Source: Patescibacterium sp964487795 (lineage in GTDB: Bacteria > Patescibacteriota > Patescibacteriia > Patescibacteriales > Patescibacteriaceae). From it: a DNA stretch of 64,000 nt. The stretch lies in assembly GCA_964487795.1 (NCBI GenBank), contig CAZASI010000003.1, forward strand, positions 30,004-94,003. Direction: 5' to 3'. A program made the position numbers and the translations under genes. The notes under the pieces are model-generated. The model saw nothing but the letters and a program-made list of their open reading frames with translations. It had not been told where the DNA came from and searched no databases. Below, piece after piece: positions 1-8,104 of the stretch (its first letter is position 1; each line of letters opens with the position of its first letter).

Positions 1-410
1 GTAATTAAATTGTGCCAACGGTATGATGAGTCCTGTACACTTTTATCAGGATTAAATTGTTTTGGCCCAACCATTCCGACCGTCGGGTTTTCTTCCATGA
101 ATTTTCTCAACTTAATAAAGGTATCTTTGAACGCCAAAGTATCCGGATTCATCACAACAAGATAATGTCCTCGGGCACGACGCAATCCGGTGTTATTTCC
201 GGCACCCATACCAATATTTTTTTTATTTTGAATAAACAAAACATGAGGATGCTGCCATGACAAAATTTCTCCGATATTATCTCCGGAGTTATTATCGACC
301 ACAATAATTTCATGCTGCAAGCCTTCGAAGCTAGCTTCTTCGATAGATTTGATGCAATTTAAGGTGAAGCCTTTATTCTTATAATTAACAATGACAATAC
401 TTATATCCAT
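1..410 (-). CDS. Glycosyltransferase family 2, partial (runs off the left edge)
   Basis: A minus-strand frame opens with ATG at 410-408 and stays open to base 1, so the C-terminus is missing. The N-terminus (MDISIVIVNY) is the first beta strand of a GT-A fold. It is followed by VVDNNS, then an NIGMGAGNN stretch and VMNPDT, which supplies the DXD-like metal and nucleotide-sugar site. The family transfers a sugar from a nucleotide donor to a growing glycan at the inner face of the membrane. It begins 9 bases after the stop of the preceding glycosyltransferase, so it is the fourth and last visible transferase of the rhamnose operon. The acceptor and sugar cannot be told from sequence. Confidence 0.85.
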   Translation of the reverse strand, partial: MDISIVIVNYKNKGFTLNCIKSIEEASFEGLQHEIIVVDNNSGDNIGEILSWQHPHVLFIQNKKNIGMGAGNNTGLRRARGHYLVVMNPDTLAFKDTFIKLRKFMEENPTVGMVGPKQFNPDKSVQDSSYRWHNLI

Positions 411-419
411 ATTCACAGC

Positions 420-1463
420 TTACCAAAACATCACTGTTCTGACCACTTTCCAATAAAAAGCAAAAAATGGATTTATTAATCGCAGCTTCGGGTCATCTAT
501 TTCTTGATACCAAATCCGGCCCGAAAAAAGTTTGGTGGCAACTCGATCAGATATTTTTCGCGCCGCCTGTATTTTTTTTCGCTCAGCCATAATATAGCGC
601 CAATGCTTTGTTGATAGAAAATATGCCCAAACTCTCATCTTTTCCTTAAACCAACCGGACTTCAAAGAAAACAGTATCAAGCCGCACTCCATAATCATAA
701 AAGCCGGAGCAATCGCAATCAAAGTTAAGAGATGATAATTTTTTAATATCGCGATAATACGATTGCGATCCATCCAATAAAACTTAGTAACCGAACGACT
801 GAATTCGTATTTGTGATAGACAACAGCTGATTCGGCAATCAAGCATGATCGGCCCGAAAGCCAAAATCTCCATCCCAAATCTTGATCTTCGTTATACATC
901 CACATCTTCGAATCAAACAAACCAATTTCACGCAAAGCACTAGTTGGCAACAATACTGCGGCTCCGGACGGATACGCAATTTCTTTAATACCTGGTTCCT
1001 GATTTTTAAAATCTTCTCTATAGCCTTTTGAAAAACCAAAACCAAGAAAGTGTGTAAGGTTGCCAAAACTATTAACCTTGTCTTGTTCAGGCCACATCAT
1101 TAAACGAGCCTGTATTGCCGCTTCGGGATTAGTGCTAGCCGCCAACATAAGATCAGCCAAACAATTTTGATCCAAAACTGTATCCATATTAATAAGAGCG
1201 CAATAATCAAAACCTTGCTTGATCGCTATACGTAACGCCGCATTATTTCCTTCGGCAAAACCTTCATTCTTTTCTAAACCGATAATTTCAGCTTCCGAAG
1301 CCTGACTTTTTAAAAACGCAAAACTTGTTTCAGTTGTTTCATTGTCAATTAAAAAAATCTTAAAGTCTTGCATGGTTTGTGCGCGCAAACTTACAAGACA
1401 ATCGTGCAAAAAGCGCTCGGCGTAATCTTTCCAGTTAGGACTGATGATAACAGCTAAACTCAT
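420..1463 (-). CDS. Glycosyltransferase family 2 with C-terminal membrane segment
   Basis: A 347-residue GT-A transferase. Residues 1-100 hold the Rossmann-like nucleotide-binding half, with LIDNE near 38 and the DXD-like NMD at 92-94. The acceptor half has the acidic pair E192-D193 in the YNEDQDLGWR motif, the likely catalytic base region. A hydrophobic stretch at about 246-268 suggests peripheral or single-pass membrane attachment, as in rhamnosyltransferase-like family-2 enzymes. It sits 1 base after the upstream glycosyltransferase stop, so the genes are translationally close. The substrate is unknown; linkage to rml genes makes a rhamnosyl donor plausible (inference). Confidence 0.87.
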   Translation of the reverse strand: MSLAVIISPNWKDYAERFLHDCLVSLRAQTMQDFKIFLIDNETTETSFAFLKSQASEAEIIGLEKNEGFAEGNNAALRIAIKQGFDYCALINMDTVLDQNCLADLMLAASTNPEAAIQARLMMWPEQDKVNSFGNLTHFLGFGFSKGYREDFKNQEPGIKEIAYPSGAAVLLPTSALREIGLFDSKMWMYNEDQDLGWRFWLSGRSCLIAESAVVYHKYEFSRSVTKFYWMDRNRIIAILKNYHLLTLIAIAPAFMIMECGLILFSLKSGWFKEKMRVWAYFLSTKHWRYIMAERKKIQAARKISDRVATKLFSGRIWYQEIDDPKLRLINPFFAFYWKVVRTVMFW

Positions 1464-1464
1464 A

Positions 1465-2292
1465 TTATTTTTTAAACTTTACAATCACTCCGCCCAGTAT
1501 CCATCCAAATTTTAATACAATAAGCTGCCAGGGAGAATGCCACTTTTTAAAGTAAGCCATCATTGATTGCTTAAAGTAATTTTGTTTTATAACTGTACTC
1601 ACTTGTTTAAAACTTTGACCGACGTAATCCACGCATTGCGCTTGCGGTATATACCATACTTCAATCTTAGCCTGCTTAGCCTGATGACAATAGTCAACCT
1701 CTTCAAACCAAATAAAATATCGCTCATCAAGTCCGCCTAATTTTTCAATCACAGTTCGTCTTATTAAAAAATATGAGCCACGGATTGATTCAACTCGAGC
1801 TGCTTTTTCGTAATTAAATGTTGAACACATATATCGATTTAGCAGTGCCGGGAAGAGACGACCAATTTTTGTCGCCACTAACAATTGATCAAAAATATGT
1901 GGCAATCGACGAATTTGTTGAATAGTTTTTCCTTTCTCATCAACTAAGTGAATACCGGCGATGCCGGCCTGCGGATTAGCATCAAGCCAATTAACGCTCT
2001 TTGCCAAAGTATCCGGAAATACTTTCATGTCCGGATTTAACAATAAAATATATTTTCCTGTGGCTTTTGCAATCGCTTGATTACAGGCTTTAGCAAAACC
2101 AAGATTTTCAGTATTGGCAATTGTAATTACTGAGGGAAAATCTGTTTCAAACATCTCGAGAGTTCCATCATCTGAATTATTATCAACCACAAAAGTTTCA
2201 AAAGAAACTCCGGAACTTGCCATTAAAGATTCTAAGTTTATTTTTAACTTATCTTTAACTTTCCAAGATACAATGATAACGGAAATATCCAT
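1465..2292 (-). CDS. Glycosyltransferase family 2
   Basis: A 275-residue GT-A family-2 transferase. MDISVIIVSW forms the first strand, VVDNNSDDG (about 36-43) binds the nucleotide, NLGFAKACN is typical of the rhamnosyltransferase-like subgroup, and LLNPDM (about 84-89) provides the DXD-type motif. FEEVDYC further on matches the ED motif of the acceptor side. No transmembrane segment is evident apart from a moderately hydrophobic C-terminus (WILGGVIVKF). It lies one base from each neighbouring transferase, so a single polycistronic mRNA is likely. Sugar specificity is not visible. Confidence 0.87.
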   Translation of the reverse strand: MDISVIIVSWKVKDKLKINLESLMASSGVSFETFVVDNNSDDGTLEMFETDFPSVITIANTENLGFAKACNQAIAKATGKYILLLNPDMKVFPDTLAKSVNWLDANPQAGIAGIHLVDEKGKTIQQIRRLPHIFDQLLVATKIGRLFPALLNRYMCSTFNYEKAARVESIRGSYFLIRRTVIEKLGGLDERYFIWFEEVDYCHQAKQAKIEVWYIPQAQCVDYVGQSFKQVSTVIKQNYFKQSMMAYFKKWHSPWQLIVLKFGWILGGVIVKFKK

Positions 2293-2293
2293 A

Positions 2294-3184
2294 TTAATAG
2301 CGTTTCAATGTTTTAGCTTCTTTTACAATAGTCGAATAAGAAGCTAGTAAATATTGTTCAAATATTAAAGCTTGGATAAACATAATTTTCATCCGAATAA
2401 TTGCTAATATTTTTGAACTAAAACTTTGTTTTGACCAATATTTAATAAACAAAAAATGCTGATTGGTAAAAGCCCAACGATTAACATTTTTTGAGCGTTT
2501 AAAACGATTAAAAAATCTTTTAATTAATGTTCCTGCTGCTGAACTGCGATCATGATAGCCGATCGCGTCCGGCACAAGCTTTGATTTCATTCCTTTGAGA
2601 TATAGGCGATAGGCCAGATCGCAATCTTCCTTGTACATAAAAAAATGTTCATCAAAGAATTGTCCGTTTTCTTCTATTCTTTCAAAATCACTCAAGCGAA
2701 AGATTGCCGCTGCTCCGCTTGGACCGATAATCTCTTGTGCGTCATATTGGCCCGTATCAATTTGACCTTGTCCATAATCAAAAAAGTTAAGACAAGGTTT
2801 AAGACCTAGGCCGCAACTATCAATGATTGAAGTTTTGTTCTTATGTTCAAAATCCCAAACTCGTAATTTCGGCATGACAATACTCAACTCAGGTTCGCTA
2901 TCGAGAACTGTAAGTAATTTTTCAAGTACATCAGGCTCTAAAATTAAATCAGGATTTACAATAAAAAAATATTCGGCTCCGGCAGCACGTGCTTGCTCGA
3001 TCATTCGATTATACGCTTTACCAAAGCCTAAATTTTTTTCAGCGTTGTCATGAATAATCAAACCAAAATCTTGAAAACTTTGCTCTTTTAAGCTTTGTTT
3101 AAAAAATGGCAGATACGGCGCCGTCAAGGCGCCGTATGAAATTGTACCAATAATTAGCTTATGTTGGGGGGCAGAAATAGACAT
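2294..3184 (-). CDS. Glycosyltransferase family 2
   Basis: A 296-residue family-2 transferase. IIHDNAEKNLGFG replaces the usual VDNxSxD stretch, and IVNPDL carries the DXD-type residues. MYKEDCDLAYR is the ED motif. Its ATG overlaps the rmlA stop by one base. Codons 17-24 (Y-G-A-L-T-A-P-Y) are encoded by a GC-rich perfect inverted repeat at 3113-3137, unlike the AT-rich surroundings. It falls where the first strand runs into the donor loop, so this loop may have been remodelled by a hairpin insertion (inference). The function is otherwise as for the neighbouring transferases. Confidence 0.86.
   Translation of the reverse strand: MSISAPQHKLIIGTISYGALTAPYLPFFKQSLKEQSFQDFGLIIHDNAEKNLGFGKAYNRMIEQARAAGAEYFFIVNPDLILEPDVLEKLLTVLDSEPELSIVMPKLRVWDFEHKNKTSIIDSCGLGLKPCLNFFDYGQGQIDTGQYDAQEIIGPSGAAAIFRLSDFERIEENGQFFDEHFFMYKEDCDLAYRLYLKGMKSKLVPDAIGYHDRSSAAGTLIKRFFNRFKRSKNVNRWAFTNQHFLFIKYWSKQSFSSKILAIIRMKIMFIQALIFEQYLLASYSTIVKEAKTLKRY
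3113..3137. repeat. GC-rich perfect hairpin inside a glycosyltransferase gene
   Basis: Ten-base arms ATACGGCGCC / GGCGCCGTAT around the 5-base loop GTCAA. It lies in frame within codons 17-24 of the glycosyltransferase. It resembles the other GC-rich palindromes of this window (cca, transposase, recQ start). Confidence 0.75.
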
Positions 3185-3909
3185 TAAATAATCATTTTAG
3201 AATCAAGTTTTGTCTTGGCAAGATTTTGCGCATCGAGCAAACTATCAAAAGTTCCGGCATCAATCCATTCGTTATTAACCATCGCCACCTCAAGTTCACC
3301 TTTTTCCAAATACCAATTATGTAAATCAGTAATTTCTAATTCGCCGCGTTCGCTCGGTTTGACGGATGAGGCGACGTCAATGACACGATTATCATATACA
3401 TATAAACCCGTAATGCAAAGATTACTCTTCGGCGCCTTGGGCTTTTCTTCAATCGATACAGCTTTGCCGTTTGAGTCTACTTCAACAACGCCAAAGCGTT
3501 CAGGATCAGGTACGGTTTTAGCAAAAATTTTAGCGCCTTTTTTGAAATTCTTAATTTCATCAGTCAAATCATCAGCGAAAATATTATCACCTAAAATCAT
3601 CACCACATCATCTTTACCAACAAATGATTTTCCTATAATAAACGCATCAGCCAAACCGCGCGGTTCATCTTGAATCTCATAGGTAAAACGAGCACCGAAT
3701 TCAGAACCTGAACCGAGTAAGTTTAAATATTGTCCGGCATGTTCAGGGCCGACAATAATCAAAATTTCCGTAATCCCCGCTTTTAATAATGTATTAAGCG
3801 GATAGTAAATCATCGGTCGATTGTAAATCGGTAATAAACCTTTGCTGGTTACTTTTGTGCAGGGACGAAGGCGTGTCGCGCGTCCGCCAGATAAAATTAT
3901 TCCTTTCAT
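3184..3909 (-). CDS. rmlA: Glucose-1-phosphate thymidylyltransferase-like sugar nucleotidyltransferase
   Basis: A 241-residue nucleotidyltransferase that would couple glucose-1-phosphate to dTTP, the first step to dTDP-rhamnose. The N-terminus has the signature LSGGRATRLRP followed by TSKGLLPIYNRPMIYYPL, close to the RmlA consensus, although the usual G-T-R is A-T-R here. MILGDNIF carries the metal-binding Asp, and VEEKPKAPKS holds the sugar-phosphate loop. It is shorter than the classical 290-residue enzymes and corresponds to the short form. Its start overlaps the rmlD stop by 4 bases (ATGA type), which indicates coupled translation. Uridylyl specificity cannot be ruled out, but the rmlB and rmlD context argues for dTDP. 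Confidence 0.88.
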   Translation of the reverse strand: MKGIILSGGRATRLRPCTKVTSKGLLPIYNRPMIYYPLNTLLKAGITEILIIVGPEHAGQYLNLLGSGSEFGARFTYEIQDEPRGLADAFIIGKSFVGKDDVVMILGDNIFADDLTDEIKNFKKGAKIFAKTVPDPERFGVVEVDSNGKAVSIEEKPKAPKSNLCITGLYVYDNRVIDVASSVKPSERGELEITDLHNWYLEKGELEVAMVNNEWIDAGTFDSLLDAQNLAKTKLDSKMII

Positions 3910-4781
3910 ATAAATGTTTCTTTGTTACAATAATCCGAAACGGCCTCTTGCCAAGTTCTCAGTGGCGGACGTTTGGTGTTTAATAATAATGAATGCTTAG
4001 GACGTTTAGCCGGACGAGGAAAAGATTCAGCGCCTACCGGTTCAAGAATAATTTGTTTTCCGAGTGTTTCAAAAAAATATTTTGCTGCGTCGTGCCAACT
4101 TGTTTCACCAGCGTTGATAAGGTGATATATTCCGAAGGCTGCATTATCATCAATTAACGCAATGGTTGCCGCAGCTAAATCTCTTGAGTAGGTGAATGAA
4201 CCGATTTCATCATTAACAAGTTTAAGTGAAGGATTGGTGTTTGATAAACGAAACATCAATTCAAAAAAACTGGGCTTTGCTCCAACGCTCATCCCCTTTG
4301 GTCCGAAAAGTTTTGAGGTACGAATTAAATACCATTGCAAGCCTTTTCCACTTGCGCTAATGATTTCTTTTTCTCCATTAAGTTTTGTCTCGCCGTAGAC
4401 ACTTAACGGATCAGCTTCGTCAGTTTCACTATAACCTATTTCAGAATCTCCCTTAAACACATAATCAGAAGAGTAGTGAATCAGTGTCGCGTTAATTTCC
4501 AAAGCAATGTCAGCCAGCGTTGCAACTAATTCAACATTCAATTGATTTGCCAAAGTACGAGCATCTTCACTCGTTTCACAAGCATCAACGTCATTAAAAG
4601 CCACGGTGTTAATAATAACCTCGGGTTTTAACTCAATAATTTTTTTAGATAGCAAAACCTGATCACTGACATCAATATCAGTTTTATCCCAGCCGATGAG
4701 CTTCAAATCTTCTCGTTCGGCCCCATATTCAGTTAAAGCCGTGCCTAAATTGCCGGCTGATCCGAGCACCAAAATGGTCAT
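3906..4781 (-). CDS. rmlD: dTDP-4-dehydrorhamnose reductase
   Basis: A 291-residue short-chain dehydrogenase of the extended type. It catalyses the last step, NAD(P)H reduction of dTDP-4-keto-rhamnose to dTDP-rhamnose. Visible signatures are the dinucleotide loop LGSAGNLGTAL (6-16), NTVAFNDVDACE (58-69, the RmlD counterpart of NxAAyTxVDxAE), the YSSDYVF strand (103-109) and the catalytic YGETK with Y129 and K133. Length is normal for the family. It ends 4 bases inside rmlA and starts 4 bases after the preceding gene. With rmlA, rmlB and an RmlC-like cupin the operon has all four steps. Confidence 0.92.
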   Translation of the reverse strand: MTILVLGSAGNLGTALTEYGAEREDLKLIGWDKTDIDVSDQVLLSKKIIELKPEVIINTVAFNDVDACETSEDARTLANQLNVELVATLADIALEINATLIHYSSDYVFKGDSEIGYSETDEADPLSVYGETKLNGEKEIISASGKGLQWYLIRTSKLFGPKGMSVGAKPSFFELMFRLSNTNPSLKLVNDEIGSFTYSRDLAAATIALIDDNAAFGIYHLINAGETSWHDAAKYFFETLGKQIILEPVGAESFPRPAKRPKHSLLLNTKRPPLRTWQEAVSDYCNKETFI

Positions 4782-4785
4782 AGTC

Positions 4786-5499
4786 TTAACTTAACAATAG
4801 ACGTATATATTCCTTTATTTCCTTCTGTTCGTCAAGCGTGTTGTCGGCGTCAATAATAATCAGCGGTGCCATATAATTTGCCGGAACATGCTTAAGATAA
4901 TCAAGCTCCGAGAGGCTTTCCAAGCGTCGTCGACGCGGTGTGAGCACTTTTCGCCACCAACTCGACATGATAGGCGAGATTCTAGTCGCTTTAAGGGGAT
5001 GATGATCCAGCGCATGAATTGATATCTGATATTTTTTTGAGTTATGCATTCTGTCATTTTCCAAATTACCGAGATGCAAACATATTCCTATAACGCCTGA
5101 GCGAGTCAAAGCCTCATCGGTAAATAAATCAGCATGAGCTCTGCCGGCCGCATTTTCAAAAATAATATTCTCTTTATATTTTTGTAATACAAGAGCCAAA
5201 CTAAAAAAATGCGGCTCGCTTGAAAATGAAAATACTTCAGTGTGGTGTTTTGTTATGAGATAATCACATTCCCATAATTCCATATCATGCGCCGCCTGTA
5301 TAAAAGGCACAACAAGTTCAGTAATCGTATCCAGTTCACGAAAAAGCTGTCGACGATCTTCGCTATTCATCAAATTAAGAAACAAGGCACATTCCTTTAT
5401 TCCACTCTTTTTCAAAACTTCAATTTCTTCACGCCAGTTAACAGTCGGACCGCCACCGATTGAACATAAAATCTTTTTTTCTATTTTTTCTTCAATCAT
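4786..5499 (-). CDS. Unknown TIM-barrel-like protein of the rhamnose operon
   Basis: A 237-residue soluble protein that I do not recognise. I place the start at the ATG at 5499-5497, which overlaps the rmlB stop TGA by 2 bases (ATGA). A longer upstream reading would run 48 bases into rmlB. The alternating strands and helices (KKILCSIGGGP, KECALFLNLM, ELVVPFIQAAHD, LITKHHTEVFS, NIIFENAAGRAHADLF, GVIGICLHLGNLEND, HALDHHPL) suggest a xylose-isomerase or amidohydrolase-like barrel with several His, Asp and Glu at strand ends that could hold a metal. Position between rmlB and rmlD implies a role in nucleotide-sugar or polysaccharide metabolism. That function is inference only. Confidence 0.7.
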   Translation of the reverse strand: MIEEKIEKKILCSIGGGPTVNWREEIEVLKKSGIKECALFLNLMNSEDRRQLFRELDTITELVVPFIQAAHDMELWECDYLITKHHTEVFSFSSEPHFFSLALVLQKYKENIIFENAAGRAHADLFTDEALTRSGVIGICLHLGNLENDRMHNSKKYQISIHALDHHPLKATRISPIMSSWWRKVLTPRRRRLESLSELDYLKHVPANYMAPLIIIDADNTLDEQKEIKEYIRLLLS

Positions 5500-6470
5500 A
5501 TTTCTCGTAACAGTGGTTTCCACCACGCTTCGTTGGCTTTGTACCAAGCAATCGTGTCTGCTAACCCTTTTTCAAAAGACGTTTCCGCTTTCCAGCCAAG
5601 TTCTTTGGCTGCACGACTTGAATCAATCGAATAACGAAAATCGTGTCCGAGTCTGTCGTCAACATATTCAATAATACTTTCATCTTTACCAAGCGCTTGC
5701 AATAAGTGCTTAGCAATATCAATATTGGTCATTTCATTATTTCCACCTAAACAATATGTTTCACCTAATGTACCTTTAGCAATGATACTCATGATGCCTT
5801 TGACATGATCTTCAACATAAATCCAATCACGAATATTTTCACCCTTGCCGTATAAGGGCAAAGTTTGGCCGTTCAAAGCGCGGAGTATAAAACGAGGTAT
5901 TAACTTTTCCGGAAACTGAAATGGTCCATAATTATTACTGCAATTTGAAATAGTCACGGGCAAATTATGAGTATGGAAATACGCACGGACAAGATGATCG
6001 CTCGCCGCTTTTGAAGCACTATACGGACTTCGCGGATCATACGGCGTTTCTTCGTTAAATTTTGGATCAGAGGCGGATAATGAACCAAAGACTTCATCTG
6101 TCGAAATATGATGAAATCGCGGTGGTTTTGCTGCCCGGCGTGCGGCTTCTAACAGCGTTCGTGTGCCTTCAACATTGGTAGAAATAAATTCTTTACTGGA
6201 AGCAATAGAACGATCAACGTGTGATTCAGCGGCAAAATGCACAACCAACTCGCAGTCGCGCATGGCAGTCTCAACTAATTTTTCATCACAAATTGAACCA
6301 TGAACAAAGCTGTATTTCGGATTGCCGGAAAAATCAGCCGTTGTTTCAATACGACCAGCGTAAGTCAGAGCATCAAGATTAACAATCTCGTCGTCAGGAT
6401 GTTCTGCCATCCATTGTCTTATAAAATTTGAACCGATAAAACCGGCTCCGCCTGTAACAAGAACTTTCAT
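5496..6470 (-). CDS. rmlB: dTDP-glucose 4,6-dehydratase
   Basis: A 324-residue extended short-chain dehydrogenase/reductase that converts dTDP-glucose to dTDP-4-keto-6-deoxyglucose with bound NAD. The dinucleotide loop GGAGFIGSN is at 7-15, and HFAAESHVDRS lies near 78-88. The catalytic residues are visible: T124-D125-E126 in STDEVFGS, and Y150 with K154 in YSASK. The C-terminal half has the RmlB-typical NNYGPFQFPEKLIP and RDWIYVEDH stretches. The stop TGA overlaps the next ATG. Length and motifs are complete. Confidence 0.95.
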   Translation of the reverse strand: MKVLVTGGAGFIGSNFIRQWMAEHPDDEIVNLDALTYAGRIETTADFSGNPKYSFVHGSICDEKLVETAMRDCELVVHFAAESHVDRSIASSKEFISTNVEGTRTLLEAARRAAKPPRFHHISTDEVFGSLSASDPKFNEETPYDPRSPYSASKAASDHLVRAYFHTHNLPVTISNCSNNYGPFQFPEKLIPRFILRALNGQTLPLYGKGENIRDWIYVEDHVKGIMSIIAKGTLGETYCLGGNNEMTNIDIAKHLLQALGKDESIIEYVDDRLGHDFRYSIDSSRAAKELGWKAETSFEKGLADTIAWYKANEAWWKPLLREI

Positions 6471-6473
6471 AGT

Positions 6474-6884
6474 TTAAGCAATAGCTTCGCGAATTTTAGT
6501 TGCGTACTGTTCAGCAATACCTGCATCATAGGCATTTTGCGGCCAACGACCAAGACCATCGCCTTCAGCGCGCGGCACAACATGAAAATGAACATGAGGA
6601 ATATGCTGATTGGCCGCATCTTTATTATCAAGAAAAATGCTGTAACCTTTGACATCCAAACCTTTCATCATTGCTTCACCGATTTTTTGTGCAGCAGGTA
6701 ATAATCCTGATAATTCATCCTCAGTTAATTCTTCTAAAGATGCAACTTGGCGTTTTGGTGCGACAATCGTATGGCCTGGTTCAATCGGCAACACATCCAA
6801 AAATGCGATGAAATAAGTATCTTGCCAAACTATTTCTGCCTGAGTTTCACCGTCCGCGATCTGCGCGAAAATTGTTTTTTCCAT
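6474..6884 (-). CDS. HIT family nucleotide hydrolase
   Basis: A 136-residue histidine-triad protein (HINT/Fhit-like). The triad H97-V-H99-F-H101 follows the fold's conserved GHTIVAPKRQV strand near 37-47. HIT proteins hydrolyse or transfer nucleotide monophosphates, for example from aminoacyl-AMP or dinucleoside polyphosphates; the natural substrate is not deducible. It lies inside the rml operon, 3 bases before rmlB, which is unusual and may mean a role with nucleotide-sugar side products (inference). Confidence 0.9.
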   Translation of the reverse strand: MEKTIFAQIADGETQAEIVWQDTYFIAFLDVLPIEPGHTIVAPKRQVASLEELTEDELSGLLPAAQKIGEAMMKGLDVKGYSIFLDNKDAANQHIPHVHFHVVPRAEGDGLGRWPQNAYDAGIAEQYATKIREAIA

Positions 6885-6902
6885 GTGTTTAAAAAATAAA
6901 AA

Positions 6903-7352
6903 TTATAAAATTTTATATGGTGAAGCCGGATCGACCTCCCAACGGATCTCGTCGATTTCTTCTTGTTTACCAACGCCTTTATATAAAGCGTCTGGTAAAT
7001 TAATTGAATACGCCGGTATATCACTGACACACTTATATCCGTGAACAACGCCGGGAGGAACAATAACCATAGTCGGATTCTGCTGACCAACGGTAATAAT
7101 CTCATGATCGCCTTCTGTAGCGCTGCCTGAACGACGATCCCATAAATGTAATTCAAAAGTGCCAGGTCCAACAAAGACAAAACAATCGGACTGCTGTTTG
7201 TGCTCGTGAGGGCCGCGAACAACGCCGGGCTTTGTTAGACTGACATAAGACATAGCCGGAACAAAAGAAAATTCGTCATTTCGAAAAATCTCGACCAACC
7301 AGCCGCGATCATCGTCATATCTGTCTAATTTCTTAATAATTACGCCTTCCAT
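6903..7352 (-). CDS. rmlC: RmlC-like cupin, dTDP-4-dehydrorhamnose 3,5-epimerase family
   Basis: A 149-residue single-domain cupin, shorter than the usual 175-185 residues of RmlC. The R46-G-P-H49-E-H motif corresponds to the RGLHxQ active-site strand with the catalytic His. VPPGVVHGY (about 98-106) is the second cupin strand. Context (rmlB, rmlD, rmlA downstream) supports epimerisation of dTDP-4-keto-6-deoxyglucose. The missing C-terminal part and the HEH variant leave open a related 3,4-ketoisomerase or an isomerase for another deoxysugar. Its start overlaps the end of the upstream small membrane gene by 13 bases. Confidence 0.8.
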   Translation of the reverse strand: MEGVIIKKLDRYDDDRGWLVEIFRNDEFSFVPAMSYVSLTKPGVVRGPHEHKQQSDCFVFVGPGTFELHLWDRRSGSATEGDHEIITVGQQNPTMVIVPPGVVHGYKCVSDIPAYSINLPDALYKGVGKQEEIDEIRWEVDPASPYKIL

Positions 7353-7537
7353 GTGTGATTTTTAGATGAATAAAACACTATCAGTATAGCATTGATTATC
7401 CATACAATCAACCAATAATTCAGGTTAAAAAGGCTATAAATTGAGCCTCGGACCAAGACTTCAGACACTATAAAAATCCCCAAGCCAATGCTTAGAAAAA
7501 GATGAAGTTCATACTGTAGCCATGATGGATATTTCAT
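7340..7537 (-). CDS. Small two-helix membrane protein
   Basis: 65 residues with two hydrophobic segments (about 11-28 and 40-57) and short charged ends. No recognisable family. It overlaps its upstream neighbour by 4 bases (ATGA type) and its downstream neighbour by 13, so it is very probably translated as part of the operon. It may pair with the adjacent single-pass protein; this is a guess from position. Confidence 0.65.
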   Translation of the reverse strand: MKYPSWLQYELHLFLSIGLGIFIVSEVLVRGSIYSLFNLNYWLIVWIINAILIVFYSSKNHTWKA

Positions 7538-8022
7538 AAAAGCGGTCCGATAAATTGAACTTTAATATCTTCTATATTAATTTTCTTTAACTGCTTTTGT
7601 ATTTCCGGATTTGATATCATAAATGAGTATCTGCCCTTACGACGTTCAGCGGAACGTAAGTCAAACTCAAGTGTAAGTTCGCGCGAGTTTTCAGTTACCT
7701 GTTTAAAGTCATATATCCACTGAGCTCTGTTATGAGCAACGCCCAGTGCAAAAGCCGGCGTTGGTTCGCTAAAGCGCATGGTGACAATCGCCGTATCAAA
7801 CTTTCTTGGAGTGTATACCGTAAAGTACACCGGCTCATCTATAATGATGCGTTTATCCGTAACACGTTCGGCTGGCAAAAGATCTTCAAAAATATAGCTT
7901 GATTTAGTTAAATCAGTGGAATAGCTGAGTGTGCCAAATGGAACCAGCGTACGCCAAGCAATCCATACGACAAGTATTACTAAAACGCTGATCCATATTG
8001 CTCGAAACGTCTGTTGCTTCAT
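7534..8022 (-). CDS. Membrane-anchored protein with extracytoplasmic beta domain, first gene of the sugar operon
   Basis: A 162-residue protein with one N-terminal membrane helix (about 9-24, IWISVLVILVVWIAW) and a roughly 130-residue outer part rich in predicted beta strands (VYFTVYTPRKFDTAIVTM, LTLEFDLRS, KGRYSFMIS). I do not recognise a domain; a carbohydrate-binding jelly roll is conceivable but not shown. It has no Shine-Dalgarno. A -10 box lies just 6 bases before the ATG, which points to a leaderless mRNA. It leads the operon that runs to the rml and glycosyltransferase genes. Confidence 0.7.
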   Translation of the reverse strand: MKQQTFRAIWISVLVILVVWIAWRTLVPFGTLSYSTDLTKSSYIFEDLLPAERVTDKRIIIDEPVYFTVYTPRKFDTAIVTMRFSEPTPAFALGVAHNRAQWIYDFKQVTENSRELTLEFDLRSAERRKGRYSFMISNPEIQKQLKKINIEDIKVQFIGPLL

Positions 8023-8028
8023 TCCTAT

Positions 8029-8037
8029 ATCATAGCA
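8029..8037 (-). promoter_or_regulatory. Extended -10 promoter of the rml/glycosyltransferase operon
   Basis: On the minus strand TGC-TATGAT at 8037-8029 is an extended -10 box (TGn + TATnnT). Only 6 bases (ATAGGA) separate it from the ATG at 8022, so transcription should begin at or next to the start codon. Confidence 0.5.
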
Positions 8038-8094
8038 ATTTTTCCAAAGCCGCGCATCAAGGCACGGATTGATTTTTTTTGGCTAAGTTGATAG

Positions 8095-8100
8095 TATAAT
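8095..8100 (+). promoter_or_regulatory. -10 box of asnS, almost touching the start codon
   Basis: A perfect TATAAT at 8095-8100 lies 4 bases before the asnS ATG at 8105. No clear -35 is seen. If used, the transcript would start at or around the ATG. Confidence 0.45.
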
Positions 8101-8104
8101 TGCT

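Noticed and set aside
5499..5547. N-terminal extension of the TIM-barrel-like gene into rmlB
   Set aside because: It would overlap rmlB by 52 bases; the ATGA overlap at 5499 is the more economical start.
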